From the NCBI GenBank assembly GCA_903877345.1, contig CAIRDL010000374.1:1-7834 (forward strand): 7,834 bases of DNA. Reading direction: 5' to 3'. The notes under the pieces are model-generated. The model ran no database searches. It was not told the DNA's origin and saw nothing but the letters and a program-made list of their open reading frames with translations. Positions 1-6,160 of the stretch are shown here, piece after piece. The stretch comes from an uncultured Oscillochloris sp. Lineage in GTDB: Bacteria; Chloroflexota; Chloroflexia; Chloroflexales; Chloroflexaceae. A program made the translations under genes and the position numbers. Every line of letters begins with the position of its first letter. Within the stretch, counting starts at the first letter, position 1.

Positions 1-264
1 GCTTCCCAAGACATGCTTTTTGCGGTGCTGGAAGACCTGCGCGGGCGCGACGTGACCATCCTCACCGCCCTGCACGATCTCCAGTTGGCCGCACGCCACT
101 TTGATCGCGTCATGCTGCTTAACCGCCGCTTGGTCGGTCTTGGCCCCGCCGCCGAGGTTTTCGCCCCTAATCGCCTCGTTGAAGCCTACGGCAGCCACCT
201 GCACCTCGCGGTGACGCGGGATGGCATTCTCACCGTGGCCGACACCTGTTGCGAGCACGCCTGA
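1..264 (+). CDS. Metal ABC transporter ATP-binding protein, C-terminal fragment (5' end outside window)
   Basis: This is the last 87 residues of an ABC ATPase; the reading frame is open from base 1. The visible part begins in the D-loop region (Ala-Ser-Gln-Asp), just after where Walker B would be. It continues through the H-switch histidine in TALHDL (His codon at 73-75) and the usual tail VMLLNRRLVGLGPAAEVF. Walker A, the Q-loop and the signature motif lie upstream of the window. The tail ends in Asp-Thr-Cys-Cys-Glu-His-Ala; Cys/His-ended tails are, from memory, seen in zinc/manganese importer ATPases, though metal binding here is inference. The protein would sit on the cytoplasmic face and power the permease that starts 2 nt after its stop codon. 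The adjacent ABC-3 permease is the main reason for the metal assignment. Zn, Mn and Fe cannot be told apart from this fragment. Confidence 0.9.
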   Translation, partial: ASQDMLFAVLEDLRGRDVTILTALHDLQLAARHFDRVMLLNRRLVGLGPAAEVFAPNRLVEAYGSHLHLAVTRDGILTVADTCCEHA

Positions 265-266
265 TC

Positions 267-1133
267 ATGCTTGAGTTTTTTACCGCCCCGTTGGCCTACC
301 CGTTTATGGTGCGCGGGCTGTTCGCCGCCGTCATTGTCGGCGTTGTTTGCGCGGTGGTGGGCACGTACGTCGTGCTGCGCGGCATGGCCTTCTTCGGCGA
401 TGCACTGGCCCACACTATTCTGCCCGGCATCGCCGGGGGCTACCTGATGAGCGGCGGCGACCGGGGCGCGCTCTTCTGGTGGGCCTTGGCAACCGCCATC
501 GCCAGTGCCCTCGGCATCGGCGCGATCAGCCGGGGGACGAAGTTGCGCGAAGACACCGCCATCGGCATCGTCTTCGCAGGCATGTTCGCCCTCGGCATCG
601 CCATGATTTCCACCGTGGGCAGCTACGCGGTCGATCTGACCCACTTCCTCTTTGGCGATGTGCTTGGCGTCAGCACCGACGACCTGGTGCGTAGCGCGCT
701 GTTTGGCGGTGCCATCATTCTGACGGTCGTGCTGTTCTACAAAGAGTTTATGCTCTTGGCTTTCGATCCGATTCTGGCCGAGACATTGCGCTTGCCGGTG
801 CAACCCCTGGAGTATCTGCTGTTGACCCTGATCGCCGTGGCGATTGTGGTCTCGATCCAGACCGTGGGGGTCGCCCTGATGCTGGCGGTGCTGGTGACGC
901 CTGCAGCCACGGCTTCGCTGCTCACCCAACGCCTACACTGGATGCTGCTGTTGGCGACCTTATTTGCCGCCGTCGCCGCCATTGCGGGTCTCTATCTTTC
1001 GTACTACCTTGGAGTTGCCTCAGGGGCCGCTATCGTTCTCACCTGCACAACTATCTTCCTTTGCACATGGGGCATCACATGGGTGCGCCGTGTCGTCAAG
1101 CCTCGTCCGGCGCTTGAGGGCGAGGCGGTGTAG
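267..1133 (+). CDS. Metal (Zn/Mn-type) ABC transporter permease, ABC-3 family
   Basis: A 288-aa polytopic inner-membrane protein, normal in length for the ZnuB/MntB (ABC-3) family. Conserved stretches are the GDALAHTILPGIAGGYL loop, the TKLREDTAIGIVFAGMFALG region, DLTHFLFGDVLGVS and the late VGVALMLAVLVTPAATA segment. About eight hydrophobic helices alternate with short loops. It forms the channel through which the metal passes, driven by the ATPase encoded just upstream. I chose the ATG at 267, two bases after the upstream TGA. The family N-terminus normally reads M-L-E-F...APLAYPFM, and a TTG at 249 would add six unlikely residues and overlap the ATPase gene. No clear Shine-Dalgarno precedes the ATG, which fits translational coupling. 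The TAG stop (1131-1133) lies inside one arm of the 15-bp inverted repeat, so the extreme C-terminus may have been reshaped by that element. The metal specificity is not resolved. Confidence 0.94.
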   Translation: MLEFFTAPLAYPFMVRGLFAAVIVGVVCAVVGTYVVLRGMAFFGDALAHTILPGIAGGYLMSGGDRGALFWWALATAIASALGIGAISRGTKLREDTAIGIVFAGMFALGIAMISTVGSYAVDLTHFLFGDVLGVSTDDLVRSALFGGAIILTVVLFYKEFMLLAFDPILAETLRLPVQPLEYLLLTLIAVAIVVSIQTVGVALMLAVLVTPAATASLLTQRLHWMLLLATLFAAVAAIAGLYLSYYLGVASGAAIVLTCTTIFLCTWGITWVRRVVKPRPALEGEAV

Positions 1134-1275
1134 ATTGCAGATTTGCCACAACAGGACGGGGTGGTTTCGTCTGAGGGATGCTTCAGACCAGCTTCACAGG
1201 AGCGCAATCTCACGCAAAGCCGCAAAGCCGCAAGGAGCATTGTGAGGTGTTTTTAACTACAATCTGCAATCTACA
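1129..1275. repeat. 147-bp segment bounded by perfect 15-bp inverted repeats (MITE-like candidate)
   Basis: The 15 bases at 1129-1143 (TGTAGATTGCAGATT) are the exact reverse complement of 1261-1275 (AATCTGCAATCTACA). Between them lies almost the whole gap between the permease and the small 89-aa gene, including one copy of the CTTTGCGG-type repeat. There is no ORF or transposase inside. I cannot see a convincing target-site duplication. It could be a small non-autonomous element, or two independent copies of an ATCTACAATC-type short repeat in opposite orientation. Confidence 0.5.
1199..1243 (-). repeat. Interspersed intergenic repeat, copy 1 (minus orientation)
   Basis: Read on the minus strand this is ATGCTCCTTGCGGC, then two GCTTTGCG-type octamers and GTGAGATTGCGCT. 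It matches the copies at 3617-3660 and 6093-6130 over roughly 40 bases with few changes, including the GAGATYGC tail. It carries the same octamer number as copy 2 and one more than copy 3. It lies inside the inverted-repeat segment 1129-1275. Confidence 0.8.
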
Positions 1276-1285
1276 ATCCAAAACC

Positions 1286-1290
1286 GGAGG
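1286..1290 (+). promoter_or_regulatory. Ribosome binding site of the 89-aa gene
   Basis: GGAGG lies 5 nt before the ATG at 1296. It fixes this start and makes translation independent of the upstream transporter genes likely. Confidence 0.75.
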
Positions 1291-1295
1291 TCAGC

Positions 1296-1565
1296 ATGTC
1301 CATTGACACGTTCCGCGACACTACGCGGCAAATCCTCGAAAATCTGCTCAACGAGACGCCCAAGGCCGACCGTACTGAGCTGATCGAGGCGTACACCGAG
1401 GCGCTCACCAGACTGCACGCCCTTGAGTCGCACCAGTTGTTCACCGAGGTGATCGAAGACGCCCGCACGCGCCTCGACGCCCGCCTTTCGCCCGACCCGG
1501 TGCGCCAGACGATTGCCGGCGTGCAAACGACCATCCAGGACATCTGGGACAGTTTGTGGAAATGA
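1296..1565 (+). CDS. Small acidic helical protein of unknown function (89 aa)
   Basis: I do not recognise this 89-residue protein. It starts at the ATG behind a good GGAGG site and its TGA overlaps the ATG of the glycosyltransferase gene by 4 bases (1562-1565), so the two genes are very probably co-transcribed and translationally coupled. The sequence is soluble, rich in Glu/Asp/Arg/Thr, and reads as two or three amphipathic helices (IDTFRDTTRQILENLLNE, RTELIEAYTEALTRLHALE, QLFTEVIEDARTRLDARL) followed by a Trp-containing C-terminus (IQDIWDSLWK). There is no signal peptide, membrane segment, cysteine or metal motif. It may be a small helical partner or regulator, but nothing in the sequence shows what it binds. 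The strong ribosome site, typical codon use and the overlap make it a real gene rather than a chance frame. Confidence 0.8.
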   Translation: MSIDTFRDTTRQILENLLNETPKADRTELIEAYTEALTRLHALESHQLFTEVIEDARTRLDARLSPDPVRQTIAGVQTTIQDIWDSLWK

Positions 1566-3607
1566 AACCGCCCCCGCCTTCATCTGATCCTCCCGTTCGC
1601 CCGGTTGCCCCCGACCGGGCCGCTTTACGCCCTTGGCAGCACTGGGCGCTGTTGGCGGGCCTCGTCCTTGGTGCAACGTTGCTGCGGGCCTGGACGATCC
1701 GCCAGGTGCTGCCCTTCGTGGATCACCCCGACGAACCCAATCCGATTGAATATGTCCTCAGCATGCTCCGCACGGGCGACCCGAACCAGCACGCCTTCCA
1801 GAAACCTTCGCTCTACACCTACATGCTGCTCGCCGCCTTGCAGGTTCACTACGCCTGGGGACAAGCGACCGGCCTCTACGGCGATTTGCACCAGATGGTC
1901 GTGACAACCTACACGGTGACGACCATCCCCGGTTTTTTCCTGACCGCCCGCCTCGTCACGCTGACCTTCGCGGCCCTTACGGTGCTAAGTGCCTATGCCC
2001 TTGGGGTGCGCGGTTGGAGCCGCACGGCGGGGCTGGTCGGGGCGCTGTTCGTCGCCGTGCTGCCGATGCATGTGCGCTTCGCCCAATGGGCCACGACCGA
2101 CGTAATGGCGGCGTTTCTCGCTTCCCTAAGCCTTGGCGCGGCGTTGGTTGTGTTACAAACGGGGCGTTGGCAAGCCTATCTTGTGGCGGGAGCTTTCGCC
2201 GGGTTGGCTGCGTCGGCGAAGTATAACGCCGGAGCCGTCGCCGGGGCCATTGTCGTCGCGGCGCTGCTCCGCATTTGGACATCGCGCCGCGTGATGCAGG
2301 AAGGGCGGCTGCTCGCCGTGGCTGGTCTCGCCGCCGTGGTGGCTTTCATCGCTGGCACGCCCTACGCGCTGCTCAGTTGGGGGCAAGTTGGGGGCGGGAT
2401 TGCTCGCCAATGGCAGAACTACGGCGGCGCGAACGGGCACTACCGTGGGGCTTGGAATGTCGCGGGCTACGCCGATTTCTTCCTCAACGATGGCCTCGGG
2501 CGCCTCGGTTGCGCGTTCGTCGTGGCGGGCCTCATACTTCTGGGACGGCAGCGCCCGCGCATCCTGCTCGTCTGGCTCGGCTTTGTGCTACCCTCGCTGC
2601 TCATCCATCTCTCGCGGATGACCCACTTTATGCAGAATATGCTGCCGCTGTTGGTCGCTTGTGCGCTGCCTGCAGGTGTCGCCGTCACGACGTTGGCAGA
2701 CATGCTAATACAGCGAGCACCGGCCCTGCGGCGGTGGGCGCTGCCCTTGCTCCTCGCGGCCCTCGTCCTTCCGCCCCTGGCCCATTCGCTGGCCTATGTG
2801 GGCCGCCAAGCGGCGGGCGACAGCCGCCTCCAACTTCTAGCCTGGCTGGCGACGAGCGTCCCGCCGGGTACGCGCCTCGCCGCCGAACTCAAGGCGGTGC
2901 CAGGGCCGACCGAAGCGCGCTGGACGGAGCTACCCGACCTGACGGCCCACGACTTGGCTTGGTACCGCGCCCAAGGCTTCGCCTATCTGGTGGCCTCGTC
3001 GGCGCAATGGGGCCAGCTTGAGCCTCCTGTAGCCTACGCGCCCTTCCTGAAAGGCGTCGTGACCGAGTTTGGCCCGCGCCTACGCGCCGATGAGCAGACT
3101 GGCCCACGGTTGCTCGTCATCACCACGGGACTAACCGTTACGGCGGTACCCATGCCCTTGGCGCAAGACGTGCAGCTTGGCGGAGCGCGGCTGATGGGCG
3201 TCGCCGTGGGCAACCCCGCCGCCGATGGTGCGCCGCCGATGCTGGTGCCAACGACCACCTTCAAGGCTGGCGGCGTGTTGGGCCTCCGCACCTTCTGGCA
3301 GGTTGGGACGCCCTTTACCCAGGATTACCTCATTTTTGTGCATGTGCTGGCGGCGAATGGCGAGCGGCCCACCCAGCGTGACGCTCCGCCCTGGCAGGGG
3401 CGCTTTCCCACGACGAGTTGGCAATCCGGCACGTTGGTGGTGGACGCCAACGATGTCTATTTGCCGCCCGCTATGCCACCGGGGGAATATCGCGTGCTGG
3501 TGGGCATGTACGACCCGGTCAGCGGCACGCGCCCGCCCGTCACCGCTGACGGTGTGCCGTTGCCTGATGGTGCCGTCGAGGTGACGCGGGTGCGGGTTGC
3601 GCCTTAG
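1562..3607 (+). CDS. GT39/ArnT-like membrane glycosyltransferase with C-terminal beta-domain
   Basis: A 681-aa polytopic protein of the GT-C type (dolichyl-phosphate-mannose-mannosyltransferase/ArnT-like). Such enzymes move a sugar from a polyprenyl-phosphate donor to a lipid, glycan or protein on the outer face of the membrane. After a short Pro-rich cytoplasmic start comes TM1 (about residues 28-47). The first outer loop carries the acidic motif DHPDEPN (Asp54, Asp57, Glu58), the expected catalytic position, followed by KPSLYTYM. A second loop with WATTDVMAAF (Asp180) is also typical. About ten more hydrophobic segments follow to residue ~420. The last ~150 residues are soluble and beta-rich (TFWQVGTPFTQDYLIFVHVL, then PPGEYRVLVGMYDPVSGTR), like the C-terminal domain of many Chloroflexota membrane proteins of this kind. 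I chose the ATG at 1562, which overlaps the previous stop; a GTG at 1556 would add two residues. Donor and acceptor are unknown. Confidence 0.85.
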   Translation: MKPPPPSSDPPVRPVAPDRAALRPWQHWALLAGLVLGATLLRAWTIRQVLPFVDHPDEPNPIEYVLSMLRTGDPNQHAFQKPSLYTYMLLAALQVHYAWGQATGLYGDLHQMVVTTYTVTTIPGFFLTARLVTLTFAALTVLSAYALGVRGWSRTAGLVGALFVAVLPMHVRFAQWATTDVMAAFLASLSLGAALVVLQTGRWQAYLVAGAFAGLAASAKYNAGAVAGAIVVAALLRIWTSRRVMQEGRLLAVAGLAAVVAFIAGTPYALLSWGQVGGGIARQWQNYGGANGHYRGAWNVAGYADFFLNDGLGRLGCAFVVAGLILLGRQRPRILLVWLGFVLPSLLIHLSRMTHFMQNMLPLLVACALPAGVAVTTLADMLIQRAPALRRWALPLLLAALVLPPLAHSLAYVGRQAAGDSRLQLLAWLATSVPPGTRLAAELKAVPGPTEARWTELPDLTAHDLAWYRAQGFAYLVASSAQWGQLEPPVAYAPFLKGVVTEFGPRLRADEQTGPRLLVITTGLTVTAVPMPLAQDVQLGGARLMGVAVGNPAADGAPPMLVPTTTFKAGGVLGLRTFWQVGTPFTQDYLIFVHVLAANGERPTQRDAPPWQGRFPTTSWQSGTLVVDANDVYLPPAMPPGEYRVLVGMYDPVSGTRPPVTADGVPLPDGAVEVTRVRVAP

Positions 3608-3610
3608 CAC

Positions 3611-3670
3611 AGCTTTCCCATGCTCTTTGCGGCTTTGCGGCTTTGCGTAAGATCGCTGAACGATAAAGCT
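3611..3670 (+). repeat. Interspersed intergenic repeat, copy 2, flanked by AGCTTT / AAAGCT
   Basis: The core (3619-3660) reads CATGCTCTTTGCGGC, then two GCTTTGCG-type octamers and a TAAGATCGCTGAACG tail. It aligns with copy 3 (6093-6137) except for one extra octamer and a few point changes. A 6-bp inverted repeat, AGCTTT at 3611-3616 and AAAGCT at 3665-3670, bounds it. It begins 3 nt after the glycosyltransferase stop codon and contains no plausible ORF. Confidence 0.8.
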
Positions 3671-3754
3671 GAGTTGAACCTAGCCTAGCTTTTGGCATAT
3701 CGCACCATAGGTAACGCTCAGAATTCGGTACAACTTTTCGGGAAGTTAGACTAG

Positions 3755-3783
3755 TTGCGGCTGACCCTTCCAAACACTATAAT
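3755..3783 (+). promoter_or_regulatory. Sigma-70-type promoter of the kinase gene
   Basis: A -35 box TTGCGG (3755-3760) and a perfect -10 box TATAAT (3778-3783) are separated by exactly 17 bases. Transcription would begin near 3790, about 37 nt before the kinase ATG at 3827. The TTG of the -35 box is also a possible in-frame start codon, but it would lie upstream of the predicted transcription start, which argues against its use. A palindrome ACTAGT (3750-3755) touches the -35 box; I see no further evidence that it is an operator. Confidence 0.65.
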
Positions 3784-3816
3784 AGGGGCGCGCTTCCTAC
3801 CTGCCCGTTCGCCACC

Positions 3817-3820
3817 GAGG
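3817..3820 (+). promoter_or_regulatory. Ribosome binding site deciding the kinase start
   Basis: GAGG at 3817-3820 lies 6 nt before the ATG at 3827. It favours this ATG over the upstream in-frame TTG at 3755. Confidence 0.6.
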
Positions 3821-3826
3821 TACATC

Positions 3827-6025
3827 ATGGGTCTGATCAAAAAGGTCGGCACCAAGGCGTTAGCTGCCACGCCCCCCGCTGAACCCCCGCTACCTGATCG
3901 GCAGACCCCTCCGCCGGACGGTGGCGATACCCGGCGCGGTCTTACGCCCCCGGTGGCCCCCGACGGCGGCGATACCCGGCGCGGCCTCACCCCCCCGCCG
4001 CCTCCCGACGGCGGCGATCCCCGGCGCGGCCTCACTCCCCCGCCGCCTCCCGACGGCGGCGATACCCGGCGCGGCCTTACGCCCCCGCCGCCTCCCGACG
4101 GCGGCGATACCCGGCGCGGCCTTACGCCCCCGGTGGACGAAACCCACGAGGATGCGATGGCGAAGGAACTTGCCTCGCTGCATCTCTTGGCAGGTGGCAC
4201 TACCCTTCAGGGGCGCTATCAGATCGTCGAAGCTATCGGCATCGGCGGTATGAGCGTGGTCTACCGTGGCCGCGACCTGCGTTTCAAGGATGTCGCCCGC
4301 TATTGTGCGATTAAGGAGATGGCCCAAAGCGCCTCCGATTCCCACACGCGCTTGCTCAACCTCAAGAACTTCGAGCGCGAGGCGGGCCTTTTGGCAACCC
4401 TCCAACACCCTGCGATTCCCAAAGTGTATGACTTTTTCGAAGAGAATAATCGGGTCTATTTGGTGCTTGAGTTGGTGCCGGGTAAAGATCTGGAGTCGGC
4501 GCTCGAAGATACGAAGGGCCTGCTTGATGAAGTGAAGGTGGCGCGCTGGGCTGTGCAGATCTGCGATGTGCTGACCTACTTGCACACCCATAAGCCTGAT
4601 AGCATCGTTTTCCGCGATATGAAGCCCTCGAACGTGATGGTGGTGGACAATGAGCGGATCGTGTTGATTGACTTCGGCATCGCCCGTAATCTCAATCGTA
4701 GCGACCGCAAGGGCACCATGATCGGCACCGAGGGCTATTCACCGCCTGAGCAGTACTGTGGCGTCGCCGAACCTGTCGGCGACCTTTATGCCCTTGGCGC
4801 GACCCTCCACCATTTGCTTACCAAAACTGATCCGCGCACCGAAACCCCGTTCACCTTCCAAGAACGCCCTATTCGCCAGATCAATCCCGCCGTTTCCCTT
4901 GAGATGGAAGCCTTGGTCGTCAAGGCGCTTGAGTATGATATGGTGGCCCGTTGGCAGTCCGCCGAGGAACTGAAGCAGGCGCTCCTCGCTCTTCCTGGGG
5001 TTGGGCAAGGGACGGTCGCCGCTGCGCCTATCATTGCTGCACCCGCCGTGGTGAAAGGGGCGGCGCGCACCGAGTTGGTCTGGAGTTTCGCCTGCGAGGA
5101 TGAGGTGCGTTCGTCGCCGTGTGTCACGGGCGGGATGCTCTTCGTCGGCTGCTACGACACCAATCTCTACGCCCTTGACGCTGGGCGCGGTGAGTTCCGC
5201 TGGAAATATCCCACCCAAGGCGGCATCAGTTCGTCGCCGGCGGTCTGGCTGGATAATGTCGTTTTTGGCTCGGAAGATGGCGCACTCTATTGTCTTGATA
5301 TGCGCCGTGGTGCCCTTCGCTGGACGTTCCGCACCGAGAAGGCCATCCGCTCGTCGCCCCGCGTTGAGGATCGGGTGATCTTCGTCGGCTCGGATGACCA
5401 GCACGTTTATGCGGTTGATGGGCTGCGCGGTACGGTGATTTGGAAGTACCGCACCTGGAATCCGATCCGTTCTTCGGCCTGCATTAGCGGCCAAGTGATC
5501 TTTATTGGCGGCGACGACGGCCACGTCTATAGCTTCGACGCCCGCAATGGCGCGGTGAAGTGGAAGCAGCGCACCCAACAGCCGGTGCGTTCGTCACCCG
5601 TTGTGGCCGAAGGTCTTGTTCTCATCGGTTCGCTCGACCAGAATCTCTACGCCCTTGACTTTGAGGGCGGTTGGCCGGCTTGGCGTTTCCGTACCGGCCA
5701 TTATGTGAACTCTTCGCCCTTCGTGGTCGGCACGCGGGTCTTTGTCGGCGGCGTGGACGGGATGCTCTACGCCCTCGATGTCAAGAATGGCCGCTTGGTC
5801 TGGAAGTTCGAGGTCGGGAGCCAAATCACCTCTTCGCCGCGTGTTGAGGCGGGTCGGGTCTATTTTGGGGCTGTAGACGGCAATATCTACTGCCTTGATG
5901 CGGGCCACGGTACGCTGATCTGGAAACATCCCACCGGCGCGGCTATCGTCTCTTCGCCCGCCGTGCTTGAAGGCGTTGTCTACATCGGTTCGCTCGACCA
6001 CCATGTGTACGCCCTGAAGGCGTAA
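3827..6025 (+). CDS. Serine/threonine protein kinase with Pro-rich repeat tail and eight-unit PQQ-type propeller
   Basis: A 732-aa protein in three parts. Residues ~1-110 hold a Pro-rich, probably disordered tail with five 15-residue repeats (PDGGDTRRGLTPP). Residues ~130-390 are a complete Hanks-type kinase: G-loop GIGGMS (138-143), ATP lysine Lys163 in CAIKEM, a helix-C Glu near 183-185, catalytic loop FRDMKPSN (Asp264, Asn269), DFG Asp282, and SPPEQ in place of APE. Phe replaces the His of HRD, which to my knowledge many active bacterial kinases tolerate. After an Ala/Pro linker, residues ~417-732 are eight repeats of 40 residues of the PQQ/BamB-like type (SSP, then YALD, G and W in each). 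The last YALKA strand can pair with the first LVWSF strand to close the ring. No signal peptide or membrane helix is visible, so the propeller should be cytoplasmic and may bind substrates or partners. A phosphatase gene follows. The bound ligand is unknown. Confidence 0.93.
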   Translation: MGLIKKVGTKALAATPPAEPPLPDRQTPPPDGGDTRRGLTPPVAPDGGDTRRGLTPPPPPDGGDPRRGLTPPPPPDGGDTRRGLTPPPPPDGGDTRRGLTPPVDETHEDAMAKELASLHLLAGGTTLQGRYQIVEAIGIGGMSVVYRGRDLRFKDVARYCAIKEMAQSASDSHTRLLNLKNFEREAGLLATLQHPAIPKVYDFFEENNRVYLVLELVPGKDLESALEDTKGLLDEVKVARWAVQICDVLTYLHTHKPDSIVFRDMKPSNVMVVDNERIVLIDFGIARNLNRSDRKGTMIGTEGYSPPEQYCGVAEPVGDLYALGATLHHLLTKTDPRTETPFTFQERPIRQINPAVSLEMEALVVKALEYDMVARWQSAEELKQALLALPGVGQGTVAAAPIIAAPAVVKGAARTELVWSFACEDEVRSSPCVTGGMLFVGCYDTNLYALDAGRGEFRWKYPTQGGISSSPAVWLDNVVFGSEDGALYCLDMRRGALRWTFRTEKAIRSSPRVEDRVIFVGSDDQHVYAVDGLRGTVIWKYRTWNPIRSSACISGQVIFIGGDDGHVYSFDARNGAVKWKQRTQQPVRSSPVVAEGLVLIGSLDQNLYALDFEGGWPAWRFRTGHYVNSSPFVVGTRVFVGGVDGMLYALDVKNGRLVWKFEVGSQITSSPRVEAGRVYFGAVDGNIYCLDAGHGTLIWKHPTGAAIVSSPAVLEGVVYIGSLDHHVYALKA
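3917..4136 (+). repeat. Five in-frame 45-bp tandem repeats in the kinase N-terminus
   Basis: Units start at 3917, 3962, 4007, 4052 and 4097, exactly 45 bases apart; the last is incomplete at its 3' end. Each encodes DGGDTRRGLTPP plus a short Pro-rich linker. Copies differ by only a few bases. One gives DPRR instead of DTRR (unit 3), and units 1 and 5 end in CCGGTGG where units 2-4 have CCGCCTCCC. Low divergence suggests recent expansion or homogenisation. Confidence 0.95.
5081..6022 (+). repeat. Eight 120-bp repeats encoding the propeller units
   Basis: The Ser-Ser codon pair of each unit starts at 5111, 5231, 5351, 5471, 5591, 5711, 5831 and 5951. The Trp codons are at 5081, 5201, 5321, 5441, 5561, 5681, 5801 and 5921. 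The period is exactly 120 bases with no insertion or deletion anywhere. The DNA has diverged while the protein signature is kept, unlike the 45-bp repeats at the start of the same gene. Confidence 0.93.
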
Positions 6026-6070
6026 CGATGTCTGTGCGGAGTTTCGCCATGTTTCAGCAGCGGCAGGTTC

Positions 6071-6137
6071 AGCTTTACCATTGAAACCGGCTCCATGCTC
6101 TTTGCGGCTCTGCGTGAGATCGCTAAACGGTAAAACT
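6071..6137 (+). repeat. Interspersed intergenic repeat, copy 3, with imperfect 12-bp terminal inverted repeats
   Basis: The core (6093-6130) is CCATGCTCTTTGCGGC, one octamer, then GTGAGATCGCTAAACGG. The ends AGCTTTACCATT (6071-6082) and the reverse complement of AACGGTAAAACT (6126-6137) match at 10 of 12 positions, so the whole 67-bp segment could fold back on itself. It fills about half of the gap between the kinase and phosphatase genes. The fold could act on the transcript, but there is no T-run to make it a standard terminator. Confidence 0.75.
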
Positions 6138-6160
6138 CCTCCGCTCTGGAGTGCTGTTCT

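Noticed and set aside
186..929. 247-codon open frame on the minus strand
   Set aside because: It is antisense to the clearly recognisable metal permease. Its His/Gln/Asp/Gly-rich composition is typical of a shadow frame in high-G+C DNA, and no family is recognisable.
1100..1126. Inverted GCCTCG / CGAGGC near the end of the permease as a terminator
   Set aside because: The stem is 6 bp with a long loop, lies inside the coding region, and has no T-run after it.
2275..3021. 248-codon open frame on the plus strand inside the glycosyltransferase
   Set aside because: It is an Arg/Ala/Pro-rich out-of-frame shadow of a continuous membrane-protein gene, with no domain features.
3674..3701. Second promoter candidate TTGAAC with CATATC
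   Set aside because: The -10 box matches the consensus at only 3 of 6 positions, and a far better promoter lies at 3755-3783.
3917..4136. Possible CRISPR array
   Set aside because: Units are directly adjacent 45-bp tandem copies without unique spacers, and they are in frame in a coding gene.
3751..4200. Minus-strand frame encoding Gly/Pro/Arg repeats
   Set aside because: The repeats are the reverse reading of the 45-bp units in the kinase tail, and there is no independent ribosome site or family.
4610..4618. Phe in place of His in the kinase HRD motif as a sign of a pseudokinase
   Set aside because: The lysine, catalytic Asp, Asn and DFG are all present, and Tyr or Phe at this position is, to my knowledge, common in active bacterial kinases.
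4739..5578. 279-codon open frame on the minus strand
   Set aside because: It is antisense to the kinase and propeller. Its apparent repeats simply mirror the 120-bp propeller repeats.
6139..6151. Small hairpin CTCC-GCTCT-GGAG that could hide the phosphatase ribosome site
   Set aside because: The stem is only 4 bp and nothing else supports a regulatory switch.
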